Assembly: GCA_964482515.1 (NCBI GenBank)
Contig: CAYZXT010000037.1
Coordinates: forward strand, 1 to 21,597
Direction: 5' to 3'
Origin: CAYZXT01 sp964482515
Lineage (GTDB): Bacteria; Elusimicrobiota; Elusimicrobia; FEN-1173
Length of the DNA stretch: 21,597 nucleotides
The position numbers and the translations under genes were made by a program. Below are positions 7,028 to 13,536 of the stretch, one piece after another. The first letter of the stretch is position 1. The number at the start of each line of letters is the position of its first letter. The notes beneath the pieces are model-generated. The model had not been told where the DNA came from. It saw nothing but the letters and a program-made list of their open reading frames with translations, and did no database searches.

Positions 7028-8068
7028 TTACAGGGTCTTCATATCAATCACGAAGCGATAGCGGACGTCGCCCTTGACCACGCGGTCGTAGGCTTCGTTG
7101 ACCTTGGCCATGGGGATGACTTCCACGTCGGACAGGACTTTGTTGGCGGCGCAGTAGTCCAGCATCTCCTGGGTCTCGCGGATGCCGCCGATCAGCGAAC
7201 CGGCCACCTGCCGCCGCGTCATGATCAGTGAGAAGGTTGACACCTTCAGCGGATCGGGCGACGCGCCCACCATGGCCAGCGTTCCGCCGCGGCGGAGCAG
7301 GCTCAGGAACATGTCCAGGTTGTGGTTCGCGGACACGGTGTCCAAAATGAAATCGAATTGGCCGGCGAGCTTCTTCATGGCCAAGCCGTCGGTCGAAAGC
7401 GCGAAATTCTGCGCGCCCAACCGCTTGGACTCGGCTTCCTTGGAGCGGGACGTGCTGAGCACCGTCACTTCCGCGCCCATGGACGCGGCCAGCTTCACGC
7501 CCATGTGTCCCAGTCCACCCAGGCCCAGGACGGCGACGCGCTGGCCCTTCCCCACTTTCCAGCGGCGCAGCGGCGAATAGGTGGTGATGCCGGCGCAGAG
7601 CAGCGGCGCGGTCCGTTCCAGGTCCATCCCCGCGGGGATCTTCAGCGTATAGTTTTCGTCGACCACGATCTGCGCGGAATAGCCGCCGTAGGTGGGCGTG
7701 CCGTCTTTTTCCACGCCGTTGTAGGTGAAGTTCGCGCCCTTCTCGCAATGCTGTTCCAAATCCTCTTTGCAGGCGGCGCAGCTCCGGCAGGAATCCACGA
7801 AGCAGCCCACGCCCGCGATGTCGCCCGGCTTGAAGCGCGTGACGCCCGCGCCGACGCGGCTGACGCGGCCCACGATCTCGTGGCCCGGCACGACGGGAAA
7901 GTTCGCCGCGCCCCATTCGCCGCGGACCGTGTGGATGTCGCTGTGGCAGATGCCGGCATAGACGATCTCGATCAACACATCCTTGTCGCCGGGCTCCCGG
8001 CGTTGGAAAGTGAAGGGTTTGAGCGGAGCGGACGATTCGTGGGCTGCGTAACCGCGGGTGGAGATCAT
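7028..8068 (-). CDS. Zinc-dependent, probably NADP-linked alcohol dehydrogenase (YahK/cinnamyl-alcohol type)
   Basis: From ATG 8068 the product is 346 residues. Catalytic zinc ligands are C41 (AGICHSD), H63-E64 (PGHEIVGRV) and C158 (LLCAGITTYSPL). Structural zinc ligands are C94, C97, C100 and C108. The nucleotide-binding motif GLGGLGHMG is at 182-190, and the following STSRSKE is the pattern that in this group contacts the NADP 2'-phosphate. These enzymes reduce aldehydes to alcohols with broad specificity in the cytoplasm. ATG 8068 is preferred over the in-frame GTG at 8077 because a GAGG site lies eight bases upstream of it. The gene is first in the operon with lhgO and the YhiN-type flavoprotein and begins 23 bases after tRNA-Leu on the same strand, so it may share that transcript. 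Confidence 0.92.
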   Translation of the reverse strand: MISTRGYAAHESSAPLKPFTFQRREPGDKDVLIEIVYAGICHSDIHTVRGEWGAANFPVVPGHEIVGRVSRVGAGVTRFKPGDIAGVGCFVDSCRSCAACKEDLEQHCEKGANFTYNGVEKDGTPTYGGYSAQIVVDENYTLKIPAGMDLERTAPLLCAGITTYSPLRRWKVGKGQRVAVLGLGGLGHMGVKLAASMGAEVTVLSTSRSKEAESKRLGAQNFALSTDGLAMKKLAGQFDFILDTVSANHNLDMFLSLLRRGGTLAMVGASPDPLKVSTFSLIMTRRQVAGSLIGGIRETQEMLDYCAANKVLSDVEVIPMAKVNEAYDRVVKGDVRYRFVIDMKTL

Positions 8069-8091
8069 CGTTAACACCTCAAGGAAAAAAG

Positions 8092-8177
8092 TAGCTGGGG
8101 CGGGACTTGAACCCGCACGGAACTTGCGTTCCTCAGGATTTTAAGTCCTGTGCGTCTGCCAGTTTCGCCACCCAGCC
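8092..8177 (-). tRNA. tRNA-Leu (anticodon TAA)
   Basis: On the minus strand the acceptor GGCTGGG pairs with CCCAGCT (first pair G-U). The D-arm GCGAAACTGGCAGACGC follows, then anticodon stem CAGGA/TCCTG with loop CTTAAAA (anticodon TAA at 8141-8143). A long variable arm AGGAACGCAAGTTCC and T-arm GCGGG-TTCAAGT-CCCGC complete it. The long variable arm and anticodon identify leucine. CCA is not encoded. The gene lies just upstream of the alcohol dehydrogenase. Confidence 0.96.
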
Positions 8178-8311
8178 GCTAGGCAGTCCTTGATCTGCAA
8201 TCGCGATTGGCAATTGAGCGATTGCGTTTGATCAAGGGCAGCCGTCTATGGAACGGCTTGCACTTGCTCAATGTTTGCCCCGTCCTACAAACCGGGACCT
8301 TACCTAGCGGC
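8175..8311 (-). other. Structured non-coding region upstream of tRNA-Leu (candidate ncRNA or leader)
   Basis: The 252 bases between tRNA-Leu and the lamin-tail gene have no plausible coding frame but are rich in complementarity. A 9-bp closing stem, GCCGCTAGG (8175-8183) against CCTAGCGGC (8303-8311), encloses three possible hairpins. These are CCTTGATC/GATCAAGG with an inner CAATCGC/GCGATTG (8188-8237), AGCCGT/ACGGCT (8240-8258) and a short GC-rich one near 8278-8297. The outer stem includes the first three bases of the tRNA. Strand is inferred from the tRNA direction. Confidence 0.4.
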
Positions 8312-8376
8312 AAGGCGATTGGCTTCTGAGCAAACATGTCTTGAGCGAGTACAGCCAAAATCCTAACTTGAAACTC

Positions 8377-8385
8377 ATTCTATCA
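8377..8385 (-). promoter_or_regulatory. Candidate extended -10 for the tRNA-Leu transcript
   Basis: Minus-strand TGA-TAGAAT matches an extended -10 with no clear -35. A start near 8370 would place the structured region 8175-8311 in a leader of about 190 bases before tRNA-Leu. This is weaker evidence than the other promoters given here. Confidence 0.28.
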
Positions 8386-8429
8386 AATGATGATTGGGAA
8401 GATGCTACGAGGCGTGATGGTACGATTAA

Positions 8430-8876
8430 TTAATTCTTCCACATATCGATGGTCGTCCCGGTGTAATCCTTCAGATAGATCACTTCCCCTTTGCCGTAGA
8501 ACTGGAACCCGAGGCCCGGGTTTGAAAAGAGGCGCCGGTTGCCCTGGTACATGACCGTTCCCGATGGGATCAAGTAGGCCTTGGGGTTCCACGAATTGCC
8601 GAGGGTCCAATGGGACATGTCGACCTGCCGCCCGGAATTGTTGTGGACCGTGATGGATTCCTTCCCGACGACATCGGTCGATATGTACATGATATAGAGC
8701 TTGTTGGGATAGTTCGGGTCAACGGCGTTGTTGTTCGGGTTGAAGATGGGTTTTCGGAGGACTTCATAATCATTCACGTTGTCGGACAGGCCGTCGGACC
8801 GGGCATGGCCGCTGCAAACGCAAAAGGTCATGATGGCGGCGGATATGGCGGAGAACAAAATCAATCTTTTTTTCAT
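8430..8876 (-). CDS. Small secreted lamin-tail-domain-like protein
   Basis: The product is 148 residues with a signal peptide of about 26 residues (MKKRLILFSAISAAIMTFCV, then CSGHARS). The rest resembles a lamin-tail (LTD) beta-sandwich: ESITVHNNSGRQVDMSHWTLGN, then YLIPSGTVMYQGNRRLF, then FYGKGEVIYLKDYTG, then TIDMW. Bacterial LTD modules are usually exported and sit on nucleases or surface proteins; here the module is nearly the whole mature protein, so a surface or periplasmic binding role is likely, with the ligand unknown. Two cysteines near the signal-peptide end do not form an obvious lipobox. ATG 8876 has a GGGAGG ribosome site four bases upstream. It is somewhat AT-richer than its neighbours and appears to be a single-gene transcript. 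Confidence 0.75.
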   Translation of the reverse strand: MKKRLILFSAISAAIMTFCVCSGHARSDGLSDNVNDYEVLRKPIFNPNNNAVDPNYPNKLYIMYISTDVVGKESITVHNNSGRQVDMSHWTLGNSWNPKAYLIPSGTVMYQGNRRLFSNPGLGFQFYGKGEVIYLKDYTGTTIDMWKN

Positions 8877-8894
8877 GGCGCCTCCCTGGATTTC

Positions 8895-8903
8895 ATTCTA
8901 CCA
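8895..8903 (-). promoter_or_regulatory. Candidate extended -10 for the lamin-tail gene
   Basis: Minus-strand TGG-TAGAAT is an extended -10 motif about 19 bases from the ATG, giving a short leader that still contains the GGGAGG site. No -35 is evident. Confidence 0.4.
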
Positions 8904-9005
8904 AATGCCTTTGGGAATTCGTCGGCGAAACCCGTCTCCCATCGAAATCCGATCGAAGTCAATTCCCCGCTGGAAATTGATTCAAATGTGAGGTAGTGTA
9001 TAGCC

Positions 9006-9602
9006 ATGGACATACAGTGGAAAGACGCGCTGCTCAGCATCCTCCCCCTCTTCGTCGCCATGGACGCGCTGGGCGGCGTGCCGGTGTTCCTCGCCCTGAC
9101 CTCCGACCTCGACCATCAAAAAAGGCAGAAGCTGGTGCGCGACGCCTGCCTGACCGCGCTGATCGTGTCGGTCCTCTTCCTGATCGGCGGGCGGTACTTC
9201 TTCTCATTTCTGGGGATCACGGCGGACGACTTCCGCGTCGCCGGCGGAACGGTGCTGCTGGTCCTGGCCATCAGCGACCTGATTTTGTCCTACGCGCGCG
9301 AATCGCGCCAGCCCGACGACACCGTGGGCGTGGTGCCCATCGGGATCCCGCTCATCATGGGGCCCGCGGCGCTGACCACCATCCTGATCCTGCTGGACAC
9401 CCACGGGTACCCGCTGACGATGATTTCCATCACGCTGAACCTGCTGTTCGTCTTCATCGTGTTCCGCCAGGCCGAATGGGTGGAGAACCTTCTGGGCGTG
9501 GGAGGATCCAAAGCGCTGTCCAAGGTGATGGCGCTTTTCCTGGCGGCGATCGCCGTGATGATGATCCGCGTGGGTCTGACGGGGATGTTTCAGGGGAAGT
9601 AG
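9006..9602 (+). CDS. MarC family integral membrane protein
   Basis: The product is 198 residues with about six hydrophobic helices, the usual size and layout for MarC/UPF0056. Family features include the start LLSILPLFVAMDALGGVPVFLALT, the mid-protein VGVVPIGIPLIMGPAALTTIL and the end KVMALFLAAIAVMMIRVGL. It sits in the inner membrane. The family was once linked to multiple antibiotic resistance, but that role was not upheld and the transported substrate is unknown. A weak GAGGT lies 11 bases before ATG 9006, so initiation may be inefficient. The gene converges on the MtnB-like gene: only one base separates the two stop codons and no terminator lies between them, so the two mRNAs probably overlap. 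Confidence 0.9.
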   Translation: MDIQWKDALLSILPLFVAMDALGGVPVFLALTSDLDHQKRQKLVRDACLTALIVSVLFLIGGRYFFSFLGITADDFRVAGGTVLLVLAISDLILSYARESRQPDDTVGVVPIGIPLIMGPAALTTILILLDTHGYPLTMISITLNLLFVFIVFRQAEWVENLLGVGGSKALSKVMALFLAAIAVMMIRVGLTGMFQGK

Positions 9603-9603
9603 A

Positions 9604-10227
9604 TTATTTCGATTCGGTTTTTCTGGCCGCTTTAAAAAATTCCTCGTAACGCTCCGCCCGCTGTTTGGCTTCCATCCAATTCTTCCCCCACACATAAAGG
9701 CCGTGCCCGCGGATCAGCAGCGCTTCCGCCGCGGGTTTCGCTTCCAGCGCCAGGCGCATGGACTGCTCCAACACCTCTGAGTTGAGGGAATTTTCGATGA
9801 TGGGGATGGCGGGCAGCTCTTCCGCGCCGATGAGTCCCGGAACGGACCCCGGATGAAAAACCTCGGCGGGCGCGCGCGTCGCGACCACGGCATTCAGCGA
9901 ATGGCTGTGGATCACGGCGCCGGCGCCCAGGATTTGATGGGGCATCAGCATCATCCGCCAGCGCTCGAAGAACGGGAAGTTCTTCTCCCGGATCTCCTGC
10001 AGTTTTTCGCCCACCTCCATGACGTAGACCGCCACGGGACAGGCCCCTTCGCTGGACAGCCCCACCGGCGCCATGTAGATGGCGTTCCCGTCGCGCACGG
10101 ACACGCCGCCTCCGTAGGCGTTCAGCCATCCGCGCTCATAGAAGAGCTTGCAGAGGTTGCAGGCCGCCTCGCGGACGCCGAACTGGAAACAATCCATTTC
10201 CGAGTCGCGGTGCAGGGGACAGGGCAT
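9604..10227 (-). CDS. Class II aldolase/adducin family protein, MtnB-like
   Basis: The product is 207 residues. Zinc-binding histidines are H107 and H109 (VIHSHSLNAVVATR) and H175 (LIRGHGLYVWG), the usual three-histidine set. The segment GWLNAYGGGVSVRDGNAIYMAPVG and the overall length resemble methylthioribulose-1-phosphate dehydratase (MtnB/APIP), which dehydrates methylthioribulose 1-phosphate in methionine salvage. However, the usual GWxxGTGGG is altered to GWLNAYGGG, and no other salvage gene is in the window, so the substrate may differ; sugar-phosphate aldolases of the same fold are the alternative. ATG 10227 is used; a second in-frame ATG at 10197 is possible, and AAGGGG lies about 12 bases before the first. 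A palindrome just upstream may control it. Confidence 0.8.
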   Translation of the reverse strand: MPCPLHRDSEMDCFQFGVREAACNLCKLFYERGWLNAYGGGVSVRDGNAIYMAPVGLSSEGACPVAVYVMEVGEKLQEIREKNFPFFERWRMMLMPHQILGAGAVIHSHSLNAVVATRAPAEVFHPGSVPGLIGAEELPAIPIIENSLNSEVLEQSMRLALEAKPAAEALLIRGHGLYVWGKNWMEAKQRAERYEEFFKAARKTESK

Positions 10228-10258
10228 GATTCATGTTAACCCCTTCCGCCGAACACGG

Positions 10259-10276
10259 ACATGACGCAGGTCATGT
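10259..10276. promoter_or_regulatory. Palindromic operator candidate upstream of the MtnB-like gene
   Basis: ACATGAC and GTCATGT are perfect 7-bp arms around GCAG, 32 bases upstream of the MtnB-like start and downstream of the glnN terminator. It has the form of a dimeric regulator site. It has no T-run and is too short to be a good terminator. Confidence 0.45.
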
Positions 10277-10296
10277 TTGAAGAAGCCCGATCCCGC

Positions 10297-10336
10297 AAAA
10301 ACGCGAAAGGCCGGGAATCCCGAAGGACTCCCGGCC
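10297..10336 (-). terminator. Rho-independent terminator of the glutamine synthetase gene
   Basis: On the minus strand GGCCGGGA-G-TCC and GGA-T-TCCCGGCC pair around a TTCG tetraloop (8 bp, one G-U pair, 3 bp). TTTCGCG and then a run of five T follow. It begins about 30 bases after the glnN stop. The UUCG loop makes it very stable. Confidence 0.88.
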
Positions 10337-10365
10337 TCTCTTATTTGATTCGTTTCGTCAGCGGA

Positions 10366-12483
10366 TTAGAGGTCGAACAGCATGTCCGCGTAGGTCGGCA
10401 CCGGCCAGCTGCTCTTGGGCAGGAGCACCTCGAGCGCGTCGATGTCGGCCCGCAGGTTCGCCTGCGCGGTGAACACGTTGTCGCGGAACGCCGAAGCTTT
10501 CTTCTGCATGTCGTCCAATCCGTCGGCCTTGTCGCGCGCGGATTCCAGCGCGGCCAGCTTCTTGACGGCGGACTGCAGGAGGGACGTGATCTTGTCCAGC
10601 AGGTCCTTCTGGACCGCAGGATCGCCGCCCGCGGACTTGATCGCGTTGATCGTGTCGGCGAGCTTGCGGGTGTATTCCACCACCGCCGGGACGTACAGGC
10701 TCCGGGCCATGGTGATGGAGGCCTTGGCCTCGATGTTCACGTGCTTGACGTACTGCTCGAGGTAGACCTCGTAGCGGGAATGCAGTTCCGTCTCGGAAAG
10801 GACCCTGTATTTTTCGAACAACCGGACCGCGTCGGCGTTCGCCATGGCGGCGTAGGCTTCGACGGAGGACTTGATGTTGGGCAGGCCGCGCTTCGCCGCT
10901 TCCTTCACCCATTCCTCGGAATAGCCGTTGCCGTTGAAGATCACGCGGCCGTGCTTCTGGACCGCTTCCTTCACGATGGCGTTGACTTCCTTGGTCTTGT
11001 CCTTGGCTTTCTCGAGTCGCGTGGCGATCTCGTCCAGCGATTCGGCCACGATGGTGTTGAGCACCGTGTTGGGGCCGGCGATGGAGGCGGAGGATGGGAC
11101 CATACGGAACTCGAACTTGTTGCCGGTGAAGGCGAAGGGCGAGGTGCGGTTGCGGTCCGTGTTGTCCAAAGGCAGCGGCGGGAGGACGTCCGCGCCGATG
11201 GTCAGGAATTCCTGGCCCTTGCTCTGGGTCGGCTTGCCCTTGGCGATGTTCTCCAGAATATCGGAGAGGGCGGAGCCCATGAAGATGGAGATGATGGCCG
11301 GCGGGGCCTCGTTGGCGCCCAGGCGAAGGTCGTTGCCCGGGTTGGCGGCGGCGGCGCGCAGCTTGTCCGCGTGCCGGTCCACGGCGCTGATCGTCGCGGC
11401 GACGAAGAGCAGGAACTGCTCGTTCTCATGCGGCGTATGGCCGGGTTCCAGCAGGTTGATGCCGTCGTCCGTGGCGAGAGACCAGTTGTTGTGCTTGCCC
11501 GAGCCGTTGACGCCGGCGAAGGGCTTTTCGTAGAGCAGGCAGACGAGGCCGTTCCGCAGGGCCACCTTCTGCATCGTTTCCATGACCAGCTGATTGTGGT
11601 CGGTGGCGATGTTGGTGGTGGAGAAGATGGGGGCCATTTCAAACTGGGCCGGAGCGACTTCGTTGTGCTTCGTCTTGGAGGAGATACCCATCTTCCAGAG
11701 CTCGATGTCCAGTTCCTTCATGAACTTGGAGATACGGTCCTTGATGGCGCCGAAATACTGGTCCTCCAGCTCCTGGCCTTTCGGGGCCGCCGCGCCGAAC
11801 AGCGTGCGGCCGGTGGTGATGAGGTCAAGGCGGCGGTCGAAATATTTCTTGTCGATCAGGAAATATTCCTGTTCCGGGCCCACGGTCGAAGTCACGCGCT
11901 TCGACGTCTTGTTGCCGATGGCGCGCAGCACGCGCAGCGCCTGTTTCGAGACGGCGGCCATGGAGCGCAGCAGCGGGGTCTTCTTGTCGAGGGCCTCTCC
12001 GGTGTAGGAGCAGAAGGCCGTCGGAATGGTGAGCGTCACGTCGCCGGCCGCGTCGGTCTTCAGGAACGCGGGGGAGGTGCAGTCCCAGGCGGTGTAGCCG
12101 CGGGCTTCAAACGTGGCCCGGATTCCACCGGAAGGGAAGGACGAGGCATCGGGTTCGCCTTTGATGAGCTGTTTGCCGGAGAACTTCATGATCGCGGAAC
12201 CGTCGGAGGCGGGCTCCAGGAAGGAGTCGTGCTTCTCGGCGGTCTTGCCCGTGAGGGGCTGGAACCAATGGGTGTAGTGGGTCGCGCCCTTTTCGATGGC
12301 CCATTTCTTCATGGCCTCGGCCACGACATCGGCGACTTTCGGGGTCAACGGCACGTCCCCATCCATGGTTTTCTTGAAGGCGGCATAGACGTCTTTCGGA
12401 AGGCGTTTCTTCATCACTTTATCATTGAACACATTGCTGCCGAAAATTTCGGACATATCAGTGGTTCCTTTCTTCGATTTCAT
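10366..12483 (-). CDS. glnN: Glutamine synthetase type III
   Basis: The product is 705 residues, the length of the large type III glutamine synthetases and far above the ~450 of types I and II. It makes glutamine from glutamate, ammonia and ATP in the cytoplasm. Recognisable sites are the ATP/metal motif GPEQEYF (202-208), NGSGKHNNWS (326-335) and NRTSPFAFTGNKFEFRMVPSSAS further on, plus the type III C-terminal helical extension ending near SSWPVPTYADMLFDL. No adenylylation-loop tyrosine typical of type I is expected. Two starts are credible: ATG 12483 with AAGGA six to seven bases upstream, and ATG 12456 (MSEIFGSNVF) with AAAGGA nine bases upstream; the second gives the more typical N-terminus. 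It has its own promoter, a structured leader and a strong terminator, so it is monocistronic. Confidence 0.97.
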   Translation of the reverse strand: MKSKKGTTDMSEIFGSNVFNDKVMKKRLPKDVYAAFKKTMDGDVPLTPKVADVVAEAMKKWAIEKGATHYTHWFQPLTGKTAEKHDSFLEPASDGSAIMKFSGKQLIKGEPDASSFPSGGIRATFEARGYTAWDCTSPAFLKTDAAGDVTLTIPTAFCSYTGEALDKKTPLLRSMAAVSKQALRVLRAIGNKTSKRVTSTVGPEQEYFLIDKKYFDRRLDLITTGRTLFGAAAPKGQELEDQYFGAIKDRISKFMKELDIELWKMGISSKTKHNEVAPAQFEMAPIFSTTNIATDHNQLVMETMQKVALRNGLVCLLYEKPFAGVNGSGKHNNWSLATDDGINLLEPGHTPHENEQFLLFVAATISAVDRHADKLRAAAANPGNDLRLGANEAPPAIISIFMGSALSDILENIAKGKPTQSKGQEFLTIGADVLPPLPLDNTDRNRTSPFAFTGNKFEFRMVPSSASIAGPNTVLNTIVAESLDEIATRLEKAKDKTKEVNAIVKEAVQKHGRVIFNGNGYSEEWVKEAAKRGLPNIKSSVEAYAAMANADAVRLFEKYRVLSETELHSRYEVYLEQYVKHVNIEAKASITMARSLYVPAVVEYTRKLADTINAIKSAGGDPAVQKDLLDKITSLLQSAVKKLAALESARDKADGLDDMQKKASAFRDNVFTAQANLRADIDALEVLLPKSSWPVPTYADMLFDL

Positions 12484-12508
12484 TGAAATATCCTTTTCGC
12501 TCAGGATT

Positions 12509-12575
12509 GGTTCTATCCCCTCTTGCGGCTTGTGCCGCTCCCCGTTGAGCCCGCAAACGCAAGATCCCTAGAACC
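12509..12575 (-). promoter_or_regulatory. Structured 5' leader of glnN, candidate riboregulator
   Basis: On the minus strand GGTTCTA (12575-12569) pairs with TAGAACC (12515-12509). Inside it, CTTGCG pairs with CGCAAG, and two small hairpins, GCTC-AACGGG-GAGC and GCGGC-ACAA-GCCGC, lie in the centre. The second hairpin overlaps the CGCAAG arm, so two folds compete. The element ends about 25 bases before the glnN start. It does not match the glnA or downstream-peptide riboswitch patterns I know. Confidence 0.45.
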
Positions 12576-12637
12576 GTTTTCCAAAAGATGAAAAACGCCT
12601 CGCCTTTGAGTCGCTTACTCTTTGTTTTGGATGGTTG

Positions 12638-12646
12638 ATTCTAACA
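12638..12646 (-). promoter_or_regulatory. Candidate extended -10 promoter for glnN
   Basis: Minus-strand TGT-TAGAAT is an extended -10 with no strong -35. It lies just after the terminator of the upstream DUF481 gene. A start near 12631 would give a leader of about 150 bases containing the paired element at 12509-12575. Confidence 0.45.
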
Positions 12647-12657
12647 CATTCCGTCAC

Positions 12658-12697
12658 AAAACGGGAAGCCCCTCCGATTGTTTTTGGAGGGGCTTCC
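12658..12697 (-). terminator. Rho-independent terminator after the DUF481 gene
   Basis: On the minus strand GGAAGCCCCTCC and GGAGGGGCTTCC form a perfect 12-bp stem with a ten-base A-rich loop, followed by CGTTTTG. It lies 26 bases after the DUF481 stop and ends the envelope-gene block. Confidence 0.88.
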
Positions 12698-12722
12698 GTT
12701 GATGCCGTATTCAGGCTTGATC

Positions 12723-13460
12723 TCAATAATTGAAGATGATCGCGACACTGGTCAGCGTGTCGTTCTTGCCGAAGGTCGGCGGCGGAACGGCCACATGCTT
12801 CCAGAGATACGCGAGCTTCATAGAAACGTTCGTCGAGATCGATGCCGTCAACGCGGTTTCGGTGTTGACGCGGAAATCGTCGTTGTCCTCGAAGTTGTGC
12901 AGATATTCCGCGGACTGGCTGAAGGTCGACGTCGGCGAGATCGTGCCGACGTATTTGCCGAAAGCGCGGCCGGCGCCGAAGTCTACCCGCGGGGCCTTAA
13001 CGCGCTGTTCGTTCACGTAGCCGCCGCCGAGCTCGAAGAGAAAGTTGTTCCGCGGCGTCTTGATGAATTCGCGCCCCAAGCCGGCGGAGGCATCGATGCG
13101 GTTCGCGATGCCGGCGAACCGGTTCTTGTCCCAACCGGTCCTCTCGAAGGCGTAGTTGCGGTCGTTCAGCTTCCAGCTCAGCTTCTCGTAGGCGCTGTAT
13201 TGTTCAGCCGTGGTCACCTGCTTGTTGGAGGAGCCGAGCGCGCTGGCGCCGAGCTCGAACCCGATGTACTTCCGGGCGTACTGGAGGAGCTGGCTGGCGC
13301 CGATGGTGGTGGATTTCGTGTTGCCGTTGGCGCTCAGGTAGGTAATCTGCGCCGTTTCCTTCCAGACCTTGACGGGCGCATCCTCCGCGCGAAGAGATGC
13401 GCTTCCAAGTAGAACCGATAAAACAGACACTCCAACAAACCGAATCATTTTGAGATGCAT
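12723..13460 (-). CDS. DUF481 outer-membrane beta-barrel protein (YdiY-like)
   Basis: From ATG 13460 the product is 245 residues: a signal peptide (MHLKMIRFVGVSVLSVLLGS, cleavage near ASLRA-ED) and then alternating amphipathic strands to an aromatic C-terminal end (IIFNY), as in outer-membrane barrels. The pattern VWKETAQITYLSANGNTKSTTIGASQLLQY is typical of DUF481/YdiY salt-induced outer-membrane proteins, whose function is not well known. ATG 13460 is clear because a perfect AGGAGG lies four bases upstream; the longer open frame to 13697 overlaps the OmpA gene and has no signal. It follows the OmpA gene by 76 bases on the same strand and may be cotranscribed with it, ending at the terminator 12658-12697. 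Confidence 0.86.
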   Translation of the reverse strand: MHLKMIRFVGVSVLSVLLGSASLRAEDAPVKVWKETAQITYLSANGNTKSTTIGASQLLQYARKYIGFELGASALGSSNKQVTTAEQYSAYEKLSWKLNDRNYAFERTGWDKNRFAGIANRIDASAGLGREFIKTPRNNFLFELGGGYVNEQRVKAPRVDFGAGRAFGKYVGTISPTSTFSQSAEYLHNFEDNDDFRVNTETALTASISTNVSMKLAYLWKHVAVPPPTFGKNDTLTSVAIIFNY

Positions 13461-13536
13461 TTTTCCTCCTAATAAAACGGGTCGGCATTCCCCAAGGCGC
13501 TGGCCGATAGAGAACACCGTTTCCCTTGGATGTTCT

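Noticed and set aside
8092..8177. tRNA-Leu as an attachment site for an integrated element
   Set aside because: No integrase and no repeat of the tRNA 3' end were seen; the 3' side leads straight into an ordinary metabolic operon.
10261..12486. 741-codon plus-strand open frame antisense to glnN
   Set aside because: It mirrors glnN codon for codon, is rich in G, R, H and V as expected for the complement of a GC-rich gene, has no recognisable domain, and glnN is unmistakable.
12509..12575. glnA or downstream-peptide glutamine riboswitch
   Set aside because: The conserved core bases of those motifs are not present; kept only as an unnamed structured leader.
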